This document shows, in pieces, positions 1-6,265 of a DNA stretch of 15,776 bases. Under the pieces are notes generated by a model. That model saw only the letters and a list, made by a program, of their open reading frames with translations, was not told where the DNA came from and searched no databases. Positions within the stretch are counted from its first letter, which is position 1; the number at the start of each line of letters is the position of its first letter. The position numbers and the translations under genes were made by a program. Where the stretch lies: positions 1-15,776 of the forward strand of contig JBOHGT010000099.1 of assembly GCA_050700385.1 (NCBI GenBank). The letters are read 5' to 3'. The DNA is from WHSY01 sp050700385. GTDB taxonomy: Bacteria > Actinomycetota > Actinomycetes > Mycobacteriales > Pseudonocardiaceae.

Positions 1-1
1 C

Positions 2-1153
2 GCCCGCACCGGGCTGCTCGCCGTCGCGCTGCCCGAGCTCGCCGTGCCCGACCCGGCCGAGCCGTGGGCACCGGACCCCACGGTCCGGCTGGCCCGGCAG
101 GTCGAGCGCGAGCTCGCCGAGACCCCCGCCGAGGACGACGTATGGCGGCGCGTGCAGCAGCGGGTGACCGACGAGCTCAAGACGCTGGCCGACACGCTGT
201 CCCGGCACGGCAACACCGCGTCGGCGCAGCTGCTCGAGGACGGCATCGTGGTCGACGTGGTCTTCCACGGCCGGTCCACCACCGTCTCCGGGCTCGCCGA
301 CGCGCTGGCCGCCGAGGTCGGCGAGCGGCAGCGGCTGCTCGACGAGCGCGAGCGTGAGATCCTGGAGAACCACCTGGTCAACGAGGTGGCCAGCACGCTG
401 CAGGAGCTGATCTCGGCCGCCGAGGCGCAGGTCGCGCAGATGAACGGCGAGCTCGCCGACCGGCCGACCAGCACCGGCATGCGGCTGCGACTGCTCTGGC
501 GGCCCCGCGAGGACGGGCCGCCCGGCCTCGCCGCGGCCCGCGACCGGCTGCTGCGCCAGACCTCCGACGCGTGGTCCGAGGAGGACCGCACTGCGGTCGG
601 GGCGTTCCTGCAGGCCCGGATCGCAGAGGTGCGGGCCGCCGACGAAGCCGGCACCTGGCTGGAGCACCTCACCGTGGCGCTGGACTACCGGGGCTGGCAC
701 CGCTTCGCCATCCAGCGCCACCAGAACGGGCAATGGCGCTCGGCCACCGGGCCGGCCTCGGGCGGTGAACGGGTGCTCGCGGCGAGCGTGCCACTGTTCG
801 CCGCGGCCTCGGCGCACTACGCATCGGCGGGCAACCCGCACGCGCCGCGGCTGGTCACCCTCGACGAGGCGTTCGCCGGGGTCGACGACAACGCCCGGGC
901 GAAGTACCTCGGCCTGCTCGCCGCGTTCGATCTCGACGTGGTGATGACCAGCGAGCGGGAGTGGGGCTGCTACCCGGAGGTGCCGGGCCTGGCGATCGCG
1001 CAGCTGTCCCGCACCGAGGACGTCCCGGCGGTGCTGGTGACGTGCTGGGAGTGGGACGGGCGGGACCGGGTGCAGGTCGCCCGGCCGGTATCCGGCCTCC
1101 CGGACCCGCCCGCCGAACCGGCGACCGCAGCACAGGACGGCCTGTGGAGCTGA
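2..1153 (+). CDS. jetC: Wadjet SMC-like ATPase JetC, C-terminal part (TIGR02680 family), 5' truncated by window edge
   Basis: The frame is open from base 2, so only about 383 C-terminal residues are present; SMC/MukB-like members of this family usually exceed 1,000 residues. The visible part starts in a charged helical, coiled-coil-like stretch (EVGERQRLLDEREREI). It then enters the C-terminal half of an ABC ATPase head, with the signature SGGERV near base 760 and Walker B / D-loop LVTLDEAFAGVD near base 853. In Wadjet systems JetA, JetB and JetC form a condensin-like complex that extrudes DNA loops and, with the nuclease JetD, cleaves small circular plasmids. The identity is supported by the head motifs and by the JetD gene that overlaps its stop codon. 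The DUF2397/DUF2398-type partner genes expected upstream cannot be seen, and I do not assign the Wadjet subtype number. Confidence 0.85.
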   Translation, partial: ARTGLLAVALPELAVPDPAEPWAPDPTVRLARQVERELAETPAEDDVWRRVQQRVTDELKTLADTLSRHGNTASAQLLEDGIVVDVVFHGRSTTVSGLADALAAEVGERQRLLDEREREILENHLVNEVASTLQELISAAEAQVAQMNGELADRPTSTGMRLRLLWRPREDGPPGLAAARDRLLRQTSDAWSEEDRTAVGAFLQARIAEVRAADEAGTWLEHLTVALDYRGWHRFAIQRHQNGQWRSATGPASGGERVLAASVPLFAAASAHYASAGNPHAPRLVTLDEAFAGVDDNARAKYLGLLAAFDLDVVMTSEREWGCYPEVPGLAIAQLSRTEDVPAVLVTCWEWDGRDRVQVARPVSGLPDPPAEPATAAQDGLWS

Positions 1154-2394
1154 GCGGCGACCGGCTGGCGCGGCTGCTCGGCGGCGAGGATCTGGCGTGG
1201 CTGCTGGCACGGGCACGCCAGCGGCTCGAACGCGACCAGGACCTCGACGGCACCGTGACGCTGACCGGCGCCACACCGTCGCAGCGCAGCGCGGCGCAGC
1301 GGCTGCTGGGCCGCCCGCCCCGCCCCGGTGCGGCGCTGTCGGTCTCGCTGCCCGCTGTGGACGAGGTGCTCCGGCGCTCCGGCGCGTGCCCGGACGGGCT
1401 GGCCGCCGCCGTCGTCGCGCTGACCGGGCCGGTGACGTCGCGGTCGGTGGCCGATGCCGAACAGCGCCACGCCTGGGACCGTGCCTTCGCGCCGCTGTTC
1501 GACGCCGCGCCGCCGGAGTTGCACGACTGGGTCGAGTGGTTACGCGGCAGCGGTCTGGTCCGCAGGCTCGCCGGGGACGCCGACGCCGCGGACCCGCTGC
1601 TGTCCGACCTCGCTGCGGTGATCACCGCGCTGCCCGCGGACGGCGAGCCGCTCGGTGCCTTCGCCGCCCGCATCACCGGCGACGCGCACGCGCTCGACGA
1701 CGACCGCCCGCTTGCCACCCTCGCGCTCGGTGCCGCCCGCACGCTGGCCGGGCTGCCCGTCGGGACCGGCGCCGGAGTGGGGGCAGGGGCACAGTGGCGC
1801 CGGGAGGTGTGGGCGGCAGTGGGGGTACTGCGCGACGAGCTGTCGACCACGGTGCTCACGTTCGGCCTGCCCGGCGACATCGACTCTGCCACCGGGCGGG
1901 CGCTGAGTGCCTGGCGCGAGGCCGGGCAACCCGTCGCCCTGACGCTGCGCCAGCTCGTGCGCGACCCCCCACGGCTGGCCGTCACCGAGGTCTGGGTTTG
2001 CGAGAACCCTGTGGTGCTCGCGGCCGCGGCACAGCGGCTCGGGACGGCGTGCGCGCCGCTGGTGTGCACCAGCGGCCAGCCCGGCGCCGCGGTGATGCAC
2101 CTGCTGCGGGCACTGGCCGGCGCGGGGACGTCGCTGCGCCACCACGGCGACTACGACTGGGGCGGCTTGCGGATCGGCAACGTGCTGCACGCCCGCCTGC
2201 CGGTGCGGCCCTGGCGCTACGACACCGCCGCCTACCGCGCCGCGACCCGGGGCGGCGCCGGTCGCTCACTGACCGGCCCACCCGTCACCGCATCGTGGGA
2301 TCCCGAGCTGACCGGTGCCATGCAGCGCGCGCGCCGGGCCGTCGAGGAGGAGCTGCTGCTCGACGACCTGCTCGAAGACCTGGCGCTCCCGTGA
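1144..2394 (+). CDS. jetD: Wadjet nuclease subunit JetD (TIGR02679; DUF3323/DUF2399)
   Basis: A 416-residue protein starting at GTG 1144, 10 bp inside the end of jetC, which implies translational coupling. Longer in-frame starts at 961 and beyond lie deep inside jetC and were rejected. The C-terminal domain looks like the Toprim fold of topoisomerase VI A-type enzymes. It has a conserved glutamate in EVWVCENP (about E287) and an acidic pair in HHGDYDWGGLRIGN (D336, D338), the usual metal-binding triad. The N-terminal half (about residues 1-270) matches the DUF3323-type region in length and position. JetD is the endonuclease that cuts circular DNA once the JetABC motor has measured it. The gene ends cleanly with TGA and no key residue appears to be missing, so the nuclease is probably functional if the upstream genes are. 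Confidence 0.87.
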   Translation: MELSGDRLARLLGGEDLAWLLARARQRLERDQDLDGTVTLTGATPSQRSAAQRLLGRPPRPGAALSVSLPAVDEVLRRSGACPDGLAAAVVALTGPVTSRSVADAEQRHAWDRAFAPLFDAAPPELHDWVEWLRGSGLVRRLAGDADAADPLLSDLAAVITALPADGEPLGAFAARITGDAHALDDDRPLATLALGAARTLAGLPVGTGAGVGAGAQWRREVWAAVGVLRDELSTTVLTFGLPGDIDSATGRALSAWREAGQPVALTLRQLVRDPPRLAVTEVWVCENPVVLAAAAQRLGTACAPLVCTSGQPGAAVMHLLRALAGAGTSLRHHGDYDWGGLRIGNVLHARLPVRPWRYDTAAYRAATRGGAGRSLTGPPVTASWDPELTGAMQRARRAVEEELLLDDLLEDLALP

Positions 2395-2441
2395 CCCGCC
2401 GCGCCGACCCGCATCCTCCCAGGAGGGCCGGATTGTGGCGT

Positions 2442-2447
2442 TACGCT
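2442..2447 (+). promoter_or_regulatory. putative -10 element for leaderless GPP34 mRNA
   Basis: TACGCT fits the actinobacterial TANNNT -10 pattern and ends 6 bases before ATG 2454, the geometry of a leaderless transcript. No convincing -35 is seen. An alternative signal, AGGAGG at 2421-2426 followed after 6 bases by an in-frame TTG at 2433, would give seven extra residues. Confidence 0.45.
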
Positions 2448-2453
2448 CGGCTT

Positions 2454-3137
2454 ATGGAGTTACTGCTGGCTGAGGAACTGTTGCTGCTCGCGCTGGATGA
2501 CGAGAAGGGCTCGTCCTGGAACAGTCGCCTCGAGTTCGGGCTGGCCGGCGCGTTACTGGTGGACCTGGGGAGGGTCGGTGCGCTGCGGTCGGAGGGCAAG
2601 GAGCTGCACCTCGTCGATGCCGCCGCGCCAGAACACCCGTTGCTGGTTCGTGCCTATGACGTGATCGCCGGATCGGGCAAGCCGCGCAGCGCCAAGGCTT
2701 GGTTGAGCAGGCTACCCCGCCGACTCAAACCGATCACCGGGACCGTTGCCACGGGGCTGGTCGAGCGGGGCGTGCTCAGCGAGCAGCGCCGCAAGGTCCT
2801 CGGTGTGTTCCCGAGCACCCGGTTCCCCCAGGCCGACCCTGGGCCAGAGCGGCTGCTGCGTGACCGGCTGACCGCGGTGCTCGACGGTCAACGCCGCCCC
2901 GAGGAGCGCGACGCGCTGCTGTTCGGCCTGCTGGTGCCGGTGGAGCTGGTCAGCGAGTTGGTGGACTGGAGTCAGCGTCGTGCGGCCCGGGAGCGCGCCA
3001 AGCAGATCGCCGACGGCGGTATCGCGGGCGACGCGGTCGCGCGAGCGGTGCAGGCGCAGGTGACGGTCGCGGTCACCGCCGCGATGGCCGGGGCAGCTGG
3101 CGCAGCAGCGGGTGGCGCCGGCGCGGGCGGCGGATGA
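2454..3137 (+). CDS. GPP34 family (GOLPH3/Vps74-like) protein
   Basis: A 227-residue protein beginning MELLLAEELLLLALDDEKG, the typical N-terminus of bacterial GPP34 proteins, followed by SRLEFGLAGALLVDLGRVG. The eukaryotic relatives GOLPH3 and Vps74 bind phosphatidylinositol 4-phosphate on Golgi membranes; the role of the many actinobacterial copies is unknown. The final 30 or so residues are Ala/Gly-rich and low in complexity. ATG 2454 is preferred because it matches family N-termini and sits 6 bases after a -10-like TACGCT. TTG 2433, with AGGAGG at ideal spacing, is a real alternative giving 234 residues. The gene lies 59 bp after jetD on the same strand but probably has its own promoter, and I infer no link to Wadjet. 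Confidence 0.88.
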   Translation: MELLLAEELLLLALDDEKGSSWNSRLEFGLAGALLVDLGRVGALRSEGKELHLVDAAAPEHPLLVRAYDVIAGSGKPRSAKAWLSRLPRRLKPITGTVATGLVERGVLSEQRRKVLGVFPSTRFPQADPGPERLLRDRLTAVLDGQRRPEERDALLFGLLVPVELVSELVDWSQRRAARERAKQIADGGIAGDAVARAVQAQVTVAVTAAMAGAAGAAAGGAGAGGG

Positions 3138-3149
3138 GCACGGCTACCG

Positions 3150-3440
3150 GTGGGTACGGAAGCGCCGGTGATGTGTGGACGGGGGTCACGCCGACGCCGA
3201 ACGTCGCCGATCGCGGCGGCGACCAGCCCGCTGATCCCGTACTCCATCGGGGTGACCAACGAGCCGCCCGAGTACCGGCAGCACCGCTACCTCACCAAGG
3301 ACGCGGGCAGCACCTTCCTCAACCCCGGGTACGCGCCCCAGGAGGGCACCGAGTTCGCCGGCAGGCTGTTCAAGCGGCTGATGTATCACACCTGCACGCA
3401 CCCGGAGCAGTTCCATCCGGAAGTGCGGGTGCTGCCGTGA
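3150..3440 (+). CDS. small protein of unknown function, possibly a remnant
   Basis: A 96-residue ORF that I do not recognise. The part from about base 3210 onward reads like real protein, with balanced composition and segments such as PEYRQHRYLTKDAGSTFLN and FAGRLFKRLMYHTCTHPEQF, rich in His, Tyr and Phe. The first 20 or so residues (MCGRGSRRRR) look non-coding. A second frame opens at ATG 3134, overlapping the GPP34 stop codon, and gives a plausible N-terminus beginning MSTATGGYGSAGDVWTG before it degenerates. The original gene may therefore have started at 3134 and suffered a frameshift near 3180-3215. The true 5' end is uncertain. Confidence 0.45.
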   Translation: MGTEAPVMCGRGSRRRRTSPIAAATSPLIPYSIGVTNEPPEYRQHRYLTKDAGSTFLNPGYAPQEGTEFAGRLFKRLMYHTCTHPEQFHPEVRVLP

Positions 3441-3479
3441 GCTGCCACCGGTCGATCATCGAGGTGGTGATACGGGCGG

Positions 3480-3485
3480 TAGGCT
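3480..3485 (+). promoter_or_regulatory. putative -10 element, leaderless
   Basis: TAGGCT ends 7 bases before ATG 3493, and there is no Shine-Dalgarno sequence in front of that ATG. This is the same arrangement as before the GPP34 and idi genes in this window. No clear -35. Confidence 0.45.
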
Positions 3486-3492
3486 GCCGCGC

Positions 3493-3720
3493 ATGGCCAG
3501 CCCGGAGGTCGCCCGGCTCGCGCGCCGTGTCGATGAACAGGACGAAACCGTTCGCGCAGTGAGCGACACCGTGCTCGACATCAAGGAAACGGTGGATCAG
3601 CACACCGGGACGCTGGCAGCGGTCCAGGAAACGCAGGCACAGCAAGGCCTGCTGCTGGCACAGCATGGCGAGCTGCTGGCCGAGATCCTTCGCCGGCTCG
3701 GCGACAGCACCTCCGACTGA
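3493..3720 (+). CDS. small coiled-coil protein
   Basis: A 75-residue protein, almost entirely predicted amphipathic helix: heptad-like spacing of Val/Leu/Ile runs from VARLARRVDEQDETV through LLLAQHGELLAEILRRL. It has no cysteines, no signal peptide and no membrane segment, so it is probably a cytoplasmic oligomerising protein. ATG 3493 is chosen because a TAGGCT hexamer lies 7 bases upstream. The function is unknown. It might be the accessory subunit of something encoded elsewhere, but nothing in the neighbours shows this. Confidence 0.6.
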   Translation: MASPEVARLARRVDEQDETVRAVSDTVLDIKETVDQHTGTLAAVQETQAQQGLLLAQHGELLAEILRRLGDSTSD

Positions 3721-3810
3721 TCACCAACCTGCCGCACTACTTCCCGACGTCACTTCCCACCGTCACGTAAGCCGTGAGGTAGGTGCGCCCACGCAGTTGG
3801 GCGAGGAAAG

Positions 3811-3939
3811 CTGCGGCGGACCATCTACGCCGCCCGCTACCTCGCCAAGGAAGACTACCGTTGCAAGATCTCCCGCCAGCTCAACAAGGGCGAGAGCGTG
3901 CACGCGCTGCGCCGCGACGTGTTCTACGCCGACGGAGAC
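3811..3939 (+). pseudogene. Tn3-family transposase remnant (TnpA C-terminal region)
   Basis: Frame-1 translation gives LRRTIYAARYLAKEDYRC followed by ISRQLNKGESVHALRRDVFY. This is recognisable as the C-terminal part of the DDE domain of Tn3-family transposases, where the motif R(R/Q)LNKGE..HALRR is highly conserved. Only about 43 codons remain. The similarity starts abruptly at 3811 and stops after ADGD near 3939, and no stop codon separates it from the idi frame downstream. I see no Tn3 38-bp terminal repeat, res site or resolvase nearby. It is a dead fragment marking a past transposon or a rearrangement at this site. Confidence 0.8.
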
Positions 3940-4004
3940 TGCGCATCGCGATCACCGACGCCACCATCGGCCGGACCCAACGCCCAACTGCACGGCTTTG
4001 GCGC

Positions 4005-4010
4005 TAGCGT
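4005..4010 (+). promoter_or_regulatory. putative -10 element, leaderless idi
   Basis: TAGCGT ends 7 bases before GTG 4018 and no Shine-Dalgarno sequence precedes that codon. The hexamer overlaps an alternative GTG at 4009. A -35 is not evident. Confidence 0.45.
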
Positions 4011-4017
4011 GCACGGC

Positions 4018-4581
4018 GTGCATCCCGATGACGCTCCCCCCGATGAGGCTCTCGTCGTCCTGCTCGATGAGCAGCTCCGCCCGGCAGGTGAGGTGCCCAA
4101 GTCCCAGGTCCACCATCGCGACACCCCGTTGCACCTGGCGTTTTCCTGCTACGTCTTCGATGGTTCCGGGCGGCTGCTGATGACCCGCCGGGCCGCCAGC
4201 AAGCTGACCTGGCCGGGAGTGTGGACCAACTCCTGCTGCGGGCACCCACTGCCTGGTGAGCCCTCCGCGCAGGCGGCGGCGCGACGGCTGGGCGAGGAGC
4301 TGGGAGTGCGGCTGACGCACTCCGCGGTCGCGCTGCCCGACTTCCGGTACCGGGCGGTGGCCCCCGACGGGGTGGTGGAAAACGAGTTCTGCCCGGTCCT
4401 GGTGGGCGCGGTCGACGGGCAGCCGCGGCCTGATCCCGCCGAGGTGCTGGAGTGGCGGTGGGTGACGTGGGCCGAGGCGGTCGGGCTGGTGACAGTCGCC
4501 CCCTGGGCGATCAGCCCGTGGGCAGCCCTGCAGATCCCCCTGCTGGCCGGCCTCGACAGCTCACCGTGGTCGCTGCTCTGA
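4018..4581 (+). CDS. idi: isopentenyl-diphosphate delta-isomerase, type 1 (Nudix fold)
   Basis: A 187-residue protein that interconverts isopentenyl and dimethylallyl diphosphate for isoprenoid synthesis in the cytoplasm. Landmarks: HHRDTPLHLAFS with metal-ligand histidines (about H33 and H39), catalytic cysteine in TNSCCGHP (C74, with ligand H76), the Nudix-like GEPSAQAAARRLGEELGV (80-97), and the catalytic and metal glutamates in ENEFCPV (E121, E123). The length matches E. coli Idi (182 residues). GTG 4018 is chosen because a TAGCGT -10-like hexamer ends 7 bases upstream and because homologues begin near here. The frame stays open upstream through the Tn3 remnant, so starts as far back as GTG 3898 are possible but would append transposase sequence. 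The gene stands alone, with no other isoprenoid gene in the window. Confidence 0.93.
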   Translation: MHPDDAPPDEALVVLLDEQLRPAGEVPKSQVHHRDTPLHLAFSCYVFDGSGRLLMTRRAASKLTWPGVWTNSCCGHPLPGEPSAQAAARRLGEELGVRLTHSAVALPDFRYRAVAPDGVVENEFCPVLVGAVDGQPRPDPAEVLEWRWVTWAEAVGLVTVAPWAISPWAALQIPLLAGLDSSPWSLL

Positions 4582-4694
4582 GCGATCACCTGCGGGATCG
4601 TTGCCACCTGGCCCGAGGACGCCCCGGTAGTCTCGCTCCTGGCTCGGCATTCACCTACGAGACTCGCCGGTACTTGCACCCGAAGGGACAATGC

Positions 4695-4908
4695 GTGGCC
4701 TCACTACACACATTGGAGCGGCGGATCGCGGCGCTCGAAGCCCGACTCGCGGACGTCGAAGGCGGCTACGGGGAGACTCGGTACTCGTTTGCGTCGGTCC
4801 GCTGTGCGCAACGATCTCAGGATGGGCCGCGTTCTGGGTCAACTCGGGATCGTCGACGTCACTGACGACGACATCGATCATGCTCTCAACGACGAGGACA
4901 ACCGGTAG
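4695..4908 (+). pseudogene. small coiled-coil protein gene with a single-base frameshift
   Basis: GTG 4695 follows AAGGGA (4683-4688) at 6-base spacing and opens MASLHTLERRIAALEARLAD, a clear coiled-coil start. At the TTT of 4788-4790 the coding character moves to the next frame, which continues RLRRSAVRNDLRMGRVLGQL and then GIVDVTDDDIDHALNDEDNR to TAG at 4906-4908. Removing one T restores an uninterrupted 70-residue protein with an acidic tail. Without correction the first frame runs on to 4865 in low-quality sequence. I do not recognise the family. The lesion could be a true mutation, a sequencing error or, less likely, recoding; the site is not a canonical slippery heptamer. Confidence 0.55.
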
Positions 4909-4968
4909 TCCTCCGGACGGGATGTGGCTCATCACGTGATTCCAGCCGGTCCGTGGCGAGTCCAGCTG

Positions 4969-5078
4969 CTAGTGTCGCCAAATATGATCGAGTTTACGTG
5001 TCGTCCCCGCATTTGCGCAGCTCATGGCCCAGTTCACTGATCTCAGAGCGTAAAGGGCTGCTCATTTCGCGACACTAG
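4969..5078 (+). mobile_element. MITE-like element with 10-bp perfect terminal inverted repeats
   Basis: CTAGTGTCGC at 4969-4978 is the exact reverse complement of GCGACACTAG at 5069-5078. After one mismatch the next four bases (AAAT) also pair, so 14 of 15 terminal positions match. A second inverted pair, TTTACG (4993-4998) and CGTAAA (5049-5054), lies exactly 24 bases in from each end. The 110-bp interior has no ORF and a lower GC content than its neighbours. Because CTAG is palindromic it may be a 4-bp target duplication, leaving termini TGTCGC(C/G)AAAT. This architecture fits a miniature non-autonomous element or solo IS ends; the parent family is unknown. Its right end supplies the stop codon of the lectin gene. 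Confidence 0.6.
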
Positions 5079-5997
5079 GACACGGCCTCGTCCGCGACGC
5101 CGAAACGCTGGTTATACTGCCCGCCGCAGATCCAGAGCACGACCGGGGTGCCGACGTCGACGCTGTTGCCGTTGATGTCGAGGCAGGTACTCCGCCGCAT
5201 GTTGATCAACTGCCCATAGCTGAACCCATTCCGCTGCTCCTCGACGACGAACCTCCACTCCTGGGCGTCCGAGGCCGGATCGCAGATCTGCTGCACGATC
5301 ACCCGCGCCCCGCCGAAACGCTCTTCGGAGAACGTAAGGCACCGTCCGGAGTCCGCGCCGACGATGCGAAAGACGGCCGGATCCGCGGGTCCTTCCTCGA
5401 CCCGTTTCAGTTTCCAGGTCCGGCCCGGCTCACCGGTGCATGGGTGCTGGTAGGTCTTCGCCCCATCCGCTATCACGTCGCCGATCACCGACACACACCT
5501 CCCGCTGTGCAGCGCGACGAGCGGCGTCGAGACCTCCACCCTGGGGTGAAGCCGGATAACCCGGCCGCGGCGACGAGTCCGCCGGCCACTGCGAGCGACG
5601 TCAGCCGGGTATGCCGGCGGGTCCAACGCGCCCCATGAGAACCGGCGACGTCCTCGGCACCGGCCACCGGCGAGACAACGGCGGCCGACTCGCCCCCTTC
5701 CGCCGGGGAACCGTGGTCGTCACCCGAGGCAACCGGCCCGGCACGCAGCACGTCGGCCAGCTCGCCCGTCGAGATGCCCAGCGCCGCCGCCAGACGCTTG
5801 CGCTGCCCCGGGTGCGGATCCACTGATCCGTCCTCCCACCGCAGGACGCTCCGACGGTGGACCTTCAGCGCCGCCGCGAGGGTCTGTTGCGTGTGTCCGG
5901 CCGTGTCCGCGTTGGCAGCAGCGGCACTGCTCGTGTCCACGCCTTTAGCGTTGGCCAGCTCGGCGACCTCCTTTGCACCTAATTGTGCAGGGCACAC
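5075..5997 (-). pseudogene. XRE-type HTH, membrane helix and ricin B-type lectin protein; single-base frameshift
   Basis: Two minus-strand frames join into one 307-residue protein if a single base is restored near 5539-5541 (a CCC run on the plus strand). The N-terminal frame has an XRE-like HTH (GHTQQTLAAALKVHRRSVLR, residues about 34-53, then WEDGS and a tail like those of Cro/CI relatives). A linker and a basic patch RWTRRHTR precede one membrane helix (SLAVAGGLVAAAGLSGF, about 134-150). The second frame gives a three-lobed beta-trefoil lectin (about 158-303) with repeats starting GRCVSV, GRCLTF and STCLDI and a QEW motif. Positive-inside charge puts the HTH in the cytoplasm and the lectin outside. 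The start is unclear: GTG 5997, GTG 5940, or CTG 5958, which is 8 bases after a perfect AAAGGAGG (5974-5967). Stop TAG lies in the MITE end. Confidence 0.7.
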
Positions 5998-6253
5998 TAC
6001 CTACAAGACCAGCAACAACCATTACACCATCTCCGACACAAGAGGGGACCACCGAGCGGTGGCAGTTCTCTTCACACGCCCGGACGGGACTATCGTGGGT
6101 TTCCAGTCCTGCCATGAAGGGAATGGCAACACCTGCCCGGGAGATCTTCCCGGGAATGTCACCGGTCCCCTCTACATGTCCACGGGAGTCGGTCTCGGCT
6201 CCGATCCGTCTGGATACAGCTACGGGAGGTTCACCTACATTCGAAACGCGTAA
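5891..6253 (+). CDS. small secreted protein of unknown function, lower GC; possibly 5' rearranged
   Basis: From GTG 5891, preceded by GAGGG (5878-5882) at 8 bases, the frame encodes 120 residues. It opens with a good Sec-type signal, MCPAVSALAAAALLVSTPLA ending LALA-SS, then a Gly/Thr/Asn-rich extracellular-looking domain (HTTYKTSNNHYTISDTRGD, RPDGTIVGFQSCHEGNGN, GYSYGRFTYIRNA). Three cysteines remain after the predicted cleavage site. I do not recognise the family. Codon use from about 5940 onward is less GC-rich than the neighbours (a TTA codon, several A/T third positions), suggesting transfer. The first 50-100 bp overlap the 5' end of the HTH-lectin gene on the other strand, so the signal peptide may be a by-product of its alanine codons. 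The part after about 5985 is the secure coding portion. Confidence 0.5.
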   Translation: MCPAVSALAAAALLVSTPLALASSATSFAPNCAGHTTYKTSNNHYTISDTRGDHRAVAVLFTRPDGTIVGFQSCHEGNGNTCPGDLPGNVTGPLYMSTGVGLGSDPSGYSYGRFTYIRNA

Positions 6254-6265
6254 CACGCGCGTCCA

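Noticed and set aside
1197..2453. N-terminal extension of the GPP34 frame
   Set aside because: The frame is open back through jetD but consists of Arg/Ala shadow sequence; homologues start at 2454.
3898..4017. N-terminal extension of Idi from GTG 3898
   Set aside because: These codons belong to the Tn3 transposase remnant and to unlike sequence; the family starts near 4018.
4629..4664. Inverted repeat AGTCTCG / CGAGACT before the 4695 gene
   Set aside because: Only 7 bp with a 22-base loop; too weak to call a riboswitch or terminator.
5536..5544. Programmed ribosomal frameshift in the HTH-lectin gene
   Set aside because: The junction does not fit the X XXY YYZ heptamer and I see no downstream pseudoknot; mutation or sequencing error is simpler.
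5967..5974. CCTCCTTT on the plus strand resembling the 3' end of 16S rRNA
   Set aside because: Only eight bases match and no rRNA-like sequence precedes them; it is better read as a Shine-Dalgarno on the minus strand or as chance.
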